DNA of 64,000 nucleotides from Osedax frankpressi (Eukaryota > Annelida > Polychaeta > Sabellida > Siboglinidae): NCBI GenBank assembly GCA_964035775.1, contig OZ038314.1, positions 4,745,275 to 4,809,274 of the forward strand. The letters run 5' to 3'. Shown here one piece after another: positions 52,567-61,126 of this stretch. Position 1 is the stretch's first letter. Each line of letters opens with the position of its first letter. The notes under the pieces were generated by a model that was not told where the DNA came from, made no database searches, and saw only the letters and a program-made list of their open reading frames with translations. The position numbers and the translations under genes were made by a program.

Positions 52567-54480
52567 ATTTAAATTATAGTTATTTAATTTATAGTTATTA
52601 TATTATTATTATTTAAATTATAGTTATTTAACTTATAGTTATTTAAGATAGAGTTATTTAAGTTTTAGTTATATAATTTATTGTTATTTAAGTTATTCTT
52701 ATTTAAGTTATAGTTATTTAAGTTATAGTTATTAAATTATAGTTATTTAAGTTATAGTTATTTAAGTTATAGTTATCTAAGTTATAGTTATTAAAGTTAT
52801 AGCTATTTAATATATACTTATTTAAGTTATAGTTATTTAAGTTATAGTTATTTAAGTTATAGTTATTTAAGGTATAGTTATTAAATTATAGTTATTTAAG
52901 TTATAGTTATTTAATTTATAGTTATTTAATTTATGGTTATTTAATTTATGGTTATTTAATTTATGGTTATTTATTATAATTATTTAAATTATAGTTATTT
53001 AAGTTATAGTTATTTAAGATATAGTTATTTAATTTATATTATTTAAGTTATAGTTATTTAATTTATAGTTATTTAAGTTATAGTTATTTAAGTTATAGTT
53101 ATTTAAGTTATAGTTATTTAAGTTATAATTATTTAAATTATCGTTATTTAATTTAAAGTTATTTAAGTTATAGTTATTTAAGATATAATTATTAAAGTTA
53201 TATTATTTAAGTTATAGAAATTTAATTTATAGTTATTTAAGTTATAGTTATTTAAGCTATAGTTATGTAATTTATATCTATTTAAGTTATATTTATTTAA
53301 GTTATAGTTATTTAAGTTATAGCTATTTAATATGTACTTATTTAATTTATAGTTATTTAAGTTATAGTTATTTAAGTTATAGTTATTTAAGTTAGAGTTA
53401 TTAAATTATAGTTATTTAAGTTATAGTTATTTAATTTATAGTTTTTTAATTTATGGTTATTATATTATAGTTATATAAATTATAGTTATTTAAGTTATAG
53501 TTATTTAAGTTATATTTATTTAAGTTATAGTTATCTAAGTTATAGTTATTTAAGTTATAATTATTTAATTTATAGTTATTTAAGTTATAGTTAATTAAGT
53601 TATCGTTATTTAAGTTATAGTTATTTAAATTTTAGTTATATAAGTTATAGTTATTGAATTTATAGTTATTTAATTTATAGTTATTTAAGTTATAGTTATT
53701 TAAGTTATAGTTATTTAAGTTATAGTTATTTAAGTTATAGTTATTTAAGTTATAGTTATTTAAGTTATAGTTATTTAATTAATAGTAATTTAAGTTTAGT
53801 TATTTAAGTTATAGTTATTTAATATATACTTATTTAATTTATAGTTATTTAAGTTATAGTTATTTAAGTTATAGCTATTTAATATATACTTATTTAATTT
53901 ATAGTTATTTAAGTTATAGTTATTTAAGTTATAGTTATTTAAGTTATAGTTTTTAAATTATAGTTATTTAAGTTATAGTTATTTAATTTATAGTTTTTTA
54001 ATCTATGGTTATTATATTATAGTTATTTAAATTATAGTTATTTAAGTTATAGTTATTTAAGAGATAGTTATTTAATTTATATTATTTAAGTTATAGTTAT
54101 TTAATTTATACTTATTTAAGTTATAATTATTTAAGTTATATTTATTTAAGTTATAGTTATTTAATTTATATTTATTTAAGTTATATTTATTTAAGTTATA
54201 GTTATTTAAGTTATAGTTATTTAAGTTATAGTTATTTAAGTTATAGTTATTTAAGTAATAGTTATTTAATTTATAGTATTTTGATTTATGGTTATTATAT
54301 TATAGTTATTTAAATTATAGTTATTTAAGTTATAGTTAATTAAGATATAGTTATTTAATTTATATTTATTTAAGTTATAGCTATTTAAGTTATAGTTATT
54401 TAAGTTTTAGTTATTTAAGTTATAATTATTTAATTTATAGTTATTTAAGTTATAGTTAATTAAGTTATAGTTATTTAGGG
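52567..54480 (+). repeat. 1.88-kb HOR, unit A (left of transposon copy 1)
   Basis: This unit matches the following units B and C in order and variants but is about 30 bp longer, mainly through extra regular monomers near 53.7 kb. It has three TTTATGGTTATTTAA monomers in the form AATTTATGG, where B and C carry AATGTATGG. Its last bases read TTATTTAGGG, immediately followed by the TTAA of the element. Confidence 0.85.
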
Positions 54481-54484
54481 TTAA
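54481..54484. repeat. TTAA target-site duplication, left, element copy 1
   Basis: TTAA precedes CCCTT at the left end and matches the TTAA at 55920-55923. A TTAA duplication is the hallmark of piggyBac-superfamily insertion. It lies in the perfect palindrome GGGTTAACCC. Confidence 0.88.
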
Positions 54485-54499
54485 CCCTTATTGCGTCAA
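54485..54499 (+). repeat. Left terminal inverted repeat, copy 1
   Basis: CCCTTATTGCGTCAA pairs with the right end at 13 of 15 positions; mismatches are at positions 6 and 8. This would be the transposase cleavage end. The following bases up to about 54550 contain three GGATC motifs, possible subterminal binding sites (inference). Confidence 0.85.
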
Positions 54500-55127
54500 A
54501 GGACCGGGGAGGATCCCTAGCGAAATAACCGAAGGATCGGAACGGATCGCAAATCAATTAAATACTTAATTACTTAAAATAAATTATTAAATTATATTAA
54601 TATAATTCCAAAATATACATTTTATAGATAACAATCTAATGTATCATATTATATAAAAATAACAAACAGTTTATATGTTAATTTATTTAAATATTTAACC
54701 ATATATTAAAAAAAATAATAATAAATTAAGCTTAATAATTTTATTCAATTAGGGTTTAATAAAACATATATTTTATAATGTATAACATATATATATACTT
54801 AAAATTTTCGATCTATGCTTGTTTATTAGCATACGTTTATTGTTGGGAATAAAATTTAAAGAAAAATAGTCCATATTGTTAATAAATGATGATTTAAACC
54901 CCAAAAAAATATGAAAATATATTTTTAAAATGGTGGGAAAATGTGATCTATAAAGTTACTTATGTTGAACAAAAAATAATTACATATATCATTATAAAAC
55001 TTATTAGATATATTAAAATAGTGAAATGTTATGAATAAAATGCTTTAATACATATGAAAATAGTGCTTGAATTTTAATAAAGACGATACAAACAAAGAGA
55101 GCGTCATTACGTTTTTAATTTTTTAAT

Positions 55128-55262
55128 ATGTCCGCTTTTTCTATACCTCAAGACTTTTCTAATGATCAAGGTGATTTATCATCAGATGATTCTTTGGGTG
55201 AATTCTGGCCAAATTTTGTTATACATATATTCCCAAATTATATATTTAATTTGGTAAAATAG
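55128..55262 (+). CDS. Short acidic open frame in the transposon, possible relic of a transposase first exon
   Basis: A 44-codon frame starts at an ATG preceded by a T-rich stretch and ends in TAG. The peptide begins MSAFSIPQDF and continues with an acidic, serine-rich stretch (DQGDLSSDDSLGEF, residues about 14-27), then turns hydrophobic and aromatic. PiggyBac transposases characteristically start with an acidic, disordered D/S/E-rich region before the catalytic domain, so this may be the retained N-terminus of the parent transposase, with the frame running into intron or deleted sequence. The base composition of the first ~30 codons is visibly richer in C and G than its surroundings. No catalytic aspartates or zinc-binding cysteines are present. 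It could equally be chance. It is intact in the second copy. Confidence 0.3.
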   Translation: MSAFSIPQDFSNDQGDLSSDDSLGEFWPNFVIHIFPNYIFNLVK

Positions 55263-55904
55263 CAATAAACAACTTTCTTATAATTTTATATTAAACATTT
55301 TTTTTTAAAAATAGTTTACATGAATATAATTAATTATTATTTTATTTTAACATTAAATAGATAATATATTAGATTGTAGTAGTTAAATATCTTTAATATG
55401 AGTTTTAGTTTTATATAAGAAATGTTCATGGTTCATGAGTTATAATAAATTAAATAATCCATACTAAATTAAATTTAGAAATGAATATTTAAAAAAATTT
55501 AATCGTAATATACGGTGCCGTTTATATAAGATAACTTTTTAGATATTAATTATTTTAATTAAATTTAAAATCTATTATAAAGATTATTATATTATCTATT
55601 ACTTTTACGAGATATGTATATACTTTAATTGAATATAAATATTAGTAAAAATAATATTATGTAAATTTAACCAAATAATTAAAAAAAATAATTTTTTACA
55701 TACTCTTGATATATTCGAAATGTATTGATTTTAATTATAAAATATACTATGTCATGTATATTTATGTTTTATTTAATATTCTCGTTACTTTTATATTCAT
55801 TATATTAGTATTTTCCGAGTTATGAGCTATTTTATTGACCATAGTAAAAAAATGAAAAACATGTAAAATCTAGTGATTCCGATCAGCATGTAACGCAAAA
55901 GTTA

Positions 55905-55919
55905 TTGACGCTAAAAGGG
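55905..55919 (-). repeat. Right terminal inverted repeat, copy 1
   Basis: TTGACGCTAAAAGGG is the inverted partner of the left end. An additional TAACGCAAAAG about 15 bp further in resembles the inner part of the terminal repeat and may be a second binding site (inference). Confidence 0.85.
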
Positions 55920-55923
55920 TTAA
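55920..55923. repeat. TTAA target-site duplication, right, element copy 1
   Basis: TTAA follows the GGG right end and runs directly into the satellite monomer (TTAAATTATAG). Confidence 0.88.
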
Positions 55924-57801
55924 ATTATAGTTATTTAATTTATAGTTATTATATTATTATTATTTAAATTATAGTTATTTAACTTATAGTTATTTAAGAT
56001 AGAGTTATTTAAGTTTTAGTTATATAATTTATTGTTATTTAAGTTATTCTTATTTAAGTTATAGTTATTTAAGTTATAGTTATTAAATTATAGTTATTTA
56101 AGTTATAGTTATTTAAGTTATAGTTATCTAAGTTATAGTTATTAAAGTTATAGCTATTTAATATATACTTATTTAAGTTATAGTTATTTAAGTTATAGTT
56201 ATTTAAGTTATAGTTATTTAAGGTATAGTTATTAAATTATAGTTATTTAAGTTATAGTTATTTAATTTATAGTTATTTAATTTATGGTTATTTAATTTAT
56301 GGTTATTTAATGTATGGTTATTTATTATAATTATTTAAATTATAGTTATTTAAGTTATAGTTATTTAAGATATAGTTATTTAATTTATATTATTTAAGTT
56401 ATAGTTATTTAATTTATAGTTATTTAAGTTATAGTTATTTAAGTTATAGTTATTTAAGTTATAGTTATTTAAGTTATAATTATTTAAATTATCGTTATTT
56501 AATTTAAAGTTATTTAAGTTATAGTTATTTAAGATATAATTATTAAAGTTATATTATTTAAGTTATAGAAATTTAATTTATAGTTATTTAAGTTATAGTT
56601 ATTTAAGCTATAGTTATGTATTTTATATCTATTTAAGTTATATTTATTTAAGTTATAGTTATTTAAGTTATAGCTATTTAATATGTACTTATTTAATTTA
56701 TAGTTATTTAAGTTATAGTTATTTAAGTTATAGTTATTTAAGTTAGAGTTATTAAATTATAGTTATTTAAGTTATAGTTATTTAATTTATAGTTTTTTAA
56801 TTTATGGTTATTATATTATAGTTATATAAATTATAGTTATTTAAGTTATAGTTATTTAAGTTATATTTATTTAAGTTATAGTTATCTAAGTTATAGTTAT
56901 TTAAGTTATAATTATTTAATTTATAGTTATTTAAGTTATAGTTAATTAAGTTATCGTTATTTAAGTTATAGTTATTTAAATTTTAGTTATATAAGTTATA
57001 GTTATTGAATTTATAGTTATTTAATTTATAGTTATTTAAGTTATAGTTATTTAAGTTATAGTTATTTAAGTTATAGTTATTTAAGTTATAGTTATTTAAG
57101 TTATAGTTATTTAATTAATAGTAATTTAAGTTTAATTATTTAAGTTATAGTTATTTAATATATACTTATTTAATTTATAGTTATTTAAGTTATAGTTATT
57201 TAAGTTATAGCTATTTAATATATACTTATTTAATTTATAGTTATTTAAGTTATAGTTATTTAAGTTATAGTTATTTAAGTTATAGTTTTTAAATTATAGT
57301 TATTTAAGTTATAGTTATTTAATTTATAGTTTTTTAATCTATGGTTATTATATTATAGTTATTTAAATTATAGTTATTTAAGTTATAGTTATTTAAGAGA
57401 TAGTTATTTAATTTATATTATTTAAGTTATAGTTATTTAATTTATACTTATTTAAGTTATAATTATTTAAGTTATATTTATTTAAGTTATAGTTATTTAA
57501 TTTATATTTATTTAAGTTATATTTATTTAAGTTATAGTTATTTAAGTTATAGTTATTTAAGTTATAGTTATTTAAGTTATAGTTATTTAATTTATAGTAT
57601 TTTGATTTATGGTTATTATATTATAGTTATTTAAATTATAGTTATTTAAGTTATAGTTAATTAAGATATAGTTATTTAATTTATATTTATTTAAGTTATA
57701 GCTACTTAAGTTATAGTTATTTAAGTTTTAGTTATTTAAGTTATAATTATTTAATTTATAGTTATTTAAGTTATAGTTAATTAAGTTATAGTTATTTAGG
57801 G
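55924..57801 (+). repeat. 1.88-kb HOR, unit B
   Basis: The unit repeats at +1882 bp (GGTTATTTATTATAATT at 56316 and 58198). Units B and C uniquely share AATGTATGG and GTTATGTATTTTATATCT. I found only two differences between them: AGTTTAATTATTT near 57130 versus AGTTTAGTTATTT, and AGCTACTTAAG near 57701 versus AGCTATTTAAG. No gene is seen. Confidence 0.88.
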
Positions 57802-57805
57802 TTAA
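57799..57805. other. Element-free insertion site GGGTTAA between HOR units
   Basis: The B/C junction reads TTTAGGGTTAAATTATAG. It is the exact sequence expected if the transposon and one TTAA were removed from 54478-55923 or 59681-61126. Compared with the unmodified satellite site at about 52567 (TTTAAATTATAG) it has an extra GGGTTA. It is either a pre-insertion target or the seamless product of piggyBac-type excision, with GGG left by an earlier event. Confidence 0.85.
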
Positions 57806-59683
57806 ATTATAGTTATTTAATTTATAGTTATTATATTATTATTATTTAAATTATAGTTATTTAACTTATAGTTATTTAAGATAGAGTTATTTAAGTTTTA
57901 GTTATATAATTTATTGTTATTTAAGTTATTCTTATTTAAGTTATAGTTATTTAAGTTATAGTTATTAAATTATAGTTATTTAAGTTATAGTTATTTAAGT
58001 TATAGTTATCTAAGTTATAGTTATTAAAGTTATAGCTATTTAATATATACTTATTTAAGTTATAGTTATTTAAGTTATAGTTATTTAAGTTATAGTTATT
58101 TAAGGTATAGTTATTAAATTATAGTTATTTAAGTTATAGTTATTTAATTTATAGTTATTTAATTTATGGTTATTTAATTTATGGTTATTTAATGTATGGT
58201 TATTTATTATAATTATTTAAATTATAGTTATTTAAGTTATAGTTATTTAAGATATAGTTATTTAATTTATATTATTTAAGTTATAGTTATTTAATTTATA
58301 GTTATTTAAGTTATAGTTATTTAAGTTATAGTTATTTAAGTTATAGTTATTTAAGTTATAATTATTTAAATTATCGTTATTTAATTTAAAGTTATTTAAG
58401 TTATAGTTATTTAAGATATAATTATTAAAGTTATATTATTTAAGTTATAGAAATTTAATTTATAGTTATTTAAGTTATAGTTATTTAAGCTATAGTTATG
58501 TATTTTATATCTATTTAAGTTATATTTATTTAAGTTATAGTTATTTAAGTTATAGCTATTTAATATGTACTTATTTAATTTATAGTTATTTAAGTTATAG
58601 TTATTTAAGTTATAGTTATTTAAGTTAGAGTTATTAAATTATAGTTATTTAAGTTATAGTTATTTAATTTATAGTTTTTTAATTTATGGTTATTATATTA
58701 TAGTTATATAAATTATAGTTATTTAAGTTATAGTTATTTAAGTTATATTTATTTAAGTTATAGTTATCTAAGTTATAGTTATTTAAGTTATAATTATTTA
58801 ATTTATAGTTATTTAAGTTATAGTTAATTAAGTTATCGTTATTTAAGTTATAGTTATTTAAATTTTAGTTATATAAGTTATAGTTATTGAATTTATAGTT
58901 ATTTAATTTATAGTTATTTAAGTTATAGTTATTTAAGTTATAGTTATTTAAGTTATAGTTATTTAAGTTATAGTTATTTAAGTTATAGTTATTTAATTAA
59001 TAGTAATTTAAGTTTAGTTATTTAAGTTATAGTTATTTAATATATACTTATTTAATTTATAGTTATTTAAGTTATAGTTATTTAAGTTATAGCTATTTAA
59101 TATATACTTATTTAATTTATAGTTATTTAAGTTATAGTTATTTAAGTTATAGTTATTTAAGTTATAGTTTTTAAATTATAGTTATTTAAGTTATAGTTAT
59201 TTAATTTATAGTTTTTTAATCTATGGTTATTATATTATAGTTATTTAAATTATAGTTATTTAAGTTATAGTTATTTAAGAGATAGTTATTTAATTTATAT
59301 TATTTAAGTTATAGTTATTTAATTTATACTTATTTAAGTTATAATTATTTAAGTTATATTTATTTAAGTTATAGTTATTTAATTTATATTTATTTAAGTT
59401 ATATTTATTTAAGTTATAGTTATTTAAGTTATAGTTATTTAAGTTATAGTTATTTAAGTTATAGTTATTTAATTTATAGTATTTTGATTTATGGTTATTA
59501 TATTATAGTTATTTAAATTATAGTTATTTAAGTTATAGTTAATTAAGATATAGTTATTTAATTTATATTTATTTAAGTTATAGCTATTTAAGTTATAGTT
59601 ATTTAAGTTTTAGTTATTTAAGTTATAATTATTTAATTTATAGTTATTTAAGTTATAGTTAATTAAGTTATAGTTATTTAGGG
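57806..59683 (+). repeat. 1.88-kb HOR, unit C
   Basis: This is a near-identical tandem copy of unit B, ending at the second transposon in the same TTATTTAGGG context as unit A. No gene is seen. Confidence 0.88.
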
Positions 59684-59687
59684 TTAA
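59684..59687. repeat. TTAA target-site duplication, left, element copy 2
   Basis: The site has the same GGGTTAACCC palindromic context as copy 1 at exactly +5203 bp. Confidence 0.88.
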
Positions 59688-61122
59688 CCCTTATTGCGTC
59701 AAAGGACCGGGGAGGATCCCTAGCGAAATAACCGAAGGATCGGAACGGATCGCAAATCAATTAAATACTTAATTACTTAAAATAAATTATTAAATTATAT
59801 TAATATAATTCCAAAATATACATTTTATAGATAACAATCTAATGTATCATATTATATAAAAATAACAAACAGTTTATATGTTAATTTATTTAAATATTTA
59901 ACCATATATTAAAAAAAATAATAATAAATTAAGCTTAATAATTTTATTCAATTAGGGTTTAATAAAACATATATTTTATAATGTATAACATATATATATA
60001 CTTAAAATTTTCGATCTATGCTTGTTTATTAGCATACGTTTATTGTTGGGAATAAAATTTAAAGAAAAATAGTCCATATTGTTAATAAATGATGATTTAA
60101 ACCCCAAAAAAATATGAAAATATATTTTTAAAATGGTGGGAAAATGTGATCTATAAAGTTACTTATGTTGAACAAAAAATAATTACATATATCATTATAA
60201 AACTTATTAGATATATTAAAATAGTGAAATGTTATGAATAAAATGCTTTAATACATATGAAAATAGTGCTTGAATTTTAATAAAGACGATACAAACAAAG
60301 AGAGCGTCATTACGTTTTTAATTTTTTAATATGTCCGCTTTTTCTATACCTCAAGACTTTTCTAATGATCAAGGTGATTTATCATCAGATGATTCTTTGG
60401 GTGAATTCTGGCCAAATTTTGTTATACATATATTCCCAAATTATATATTTAATTTGGTAAAATAGCAATAAACAACTTTCTTATAATTTTATATTAAACA
60501 TTTTTTTTTTAAAATAGTTTACATGAATATAATTAATTATTATTTTATTTTAACATTAAATAGATAATATATTAGATTGTAGTAGTTAAATATCTTTAAT
60601 ATGAGTTTTAGTTTTATATAAGAAATGTTCATGGTTCATGAGTTATAATAAATTAAATAATCCATACTAAATTAAATTTAGAAATGAATATTTAAAAAAA
60701 TTTAATCGTAATATACGGTGCCGTTTATATAAGATAACTTTTTAGATATTAATTATTTTAATTAAATTTAAAATCTATTATAAAGATTATTATATTATCT
60801 ATTACTTTTACGAGATATGTATATACTTTAATTGAATATAAATATTAGTAAAAATAATATTATGTAAATTTAACCAAATAATTAAAAAAAATAATTTTTT
60901 ACATACTCTTGATATATTCGAAATGTATTGATTTTAATTATAAAATATACTATGTCATGTATATTTATGTTTTATTTAATATTCTCGTTACTTTTATATT
61001 CATTATATTAGTATTTTCCGAGTTATGAGCTATTTTATTGACCATAGTAAAAAAATGAAAAACATGTAAAATCTAGTGATTCCGATCAGCATGTAACGCA
61101 AAAGTTATTGACGCTAAAAGGG
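59688..61122 (+). mobile_element. Non-autonomous piggyBac-superfamily DNA transposon, copy 2
   Basis: This is a 1435-bp copy of the element at 54485-55919, in the same orientation and at a constant +5203 offset. In a base-by-base reading of most of its length the only difference I found is a T for A at the T-run/A-run boundary near 60501 (nine T then five A in copy 1, ten T then four A here). It has the same inverted repeats (59688-59702 and 61108-61122) and the same satellite flanks. It is thus a segmental-duplication copy, not an independent insertion. Confidence 0.85.
60331..60465 (+). CDS. Short acidic open frame in transposon copy 2 (possible transposase relic)
   Basis: This is an identical copy of the 44-codon frame at 55128-55262. 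Because the duplication is so recent, its intactness in both copies is no evidence of selection. Function is unknown; the acidic, serine-rich N-terminal half is the only suggestive property. Confidence 0.28.
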   Translation: MSAFSIPQDFSNDQGDLSSDDSLGEFWPNFVIHIFPNYIFNLVK

Positions 61123-61126
61123 TTAA
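61123..61126. repeat. TTAA target-site duplication, right, element copy 2
   Basis: TTAA follows the GGG right end and leads into the ATTATAG satellite, as in copy 1. Confidence 0.88.

Larger units (their letters stand above)
1..54480 (+). repeat. Main block of 15-bp AT-rich satellite (monomer TTATAGTTATTTAAG)
   Basis: The whole block is head-to-tail copies of TTATAGTTATTTAAG and one- to few-base variants of it (for example TTATAGTTATTTAAT, TTATCGTTATTTAAG, TTATAGCTATTTAAT, shortened TTATTAAATTATAG and CAAATTATTTAATTT). Orientation never changes. The consensus has 2 G and 13 A/T, so about 13% GC, with all G on the + strand. Monomers of 12-16 bp are mixed in, so higher-order periods such as 9119, 1203 or 1882 bp are not multiples of 15. 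No gene is supported anywhere in the block. The likely role is structural heterochromatin, an inference from repeat type only. Confidence 0.97.
54485..55919 (+). mobile_element. Non-autonomous piggyBac-superfamily DNA transposon, copy 1
   Basis: This 1435-bp non-satellite element lies between TTAA direct repeats. Its termini form a 15-bp inverted repeat, CCCTTATTGCGTCAA against CCCTTTTAGCGTCAA read inward from the right, matching at 13 of 15 positions. The first ~70 bp are relatively GC-rich with repeated GGATC motifs; the interior is AT-rich without 15-bp periodicity. A piggyBac transposase is normally around 500-600 residues and needs about 1.7 kb or more, so this element cannot encode one and must rely on enzyme supplied elsewhere. 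A 44-codon frame at 55128-55262 may be a transposase relic. The strand given follows that frame. Superfamily assignment rests on TTAA plus the CCCTT termini; the specific family is unknown. Confidence 0.85.

Noticed and set aside
54645-54660. TATATAAAAA as a promoter TATA box for the 44-codon frame
   Set aside because: It lies about 470 bp upstream of the ATG in sequence so AT-rich that such matches are expected by chance.
54485-55919. The two inserts as independent insertions of one element
   Set aside because: Both lie at the same position of the HOR with identical TTAA and GGG context at a constant 5203-bp offset, so they are one insertion duplicated with its surroundings.
54485-55919. 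The insert as a host gene, LTR remnant or SINE/LINE
   Set aside because: It has no long coding frame, no LTR pair, no poly-A tail or A/B boxes. TTAA duplication with CCCTT inverted ends points to a DNA transposon.
57795-57805. TTTAGGGTTA as an interstitial telomere repeat (TTTAGGG or TTAGGG type)
   Set aside because: There is only a single unit, no tandem telomeric repeats nearby, and the GGG is explained better by the transposon end and its TTAA site.
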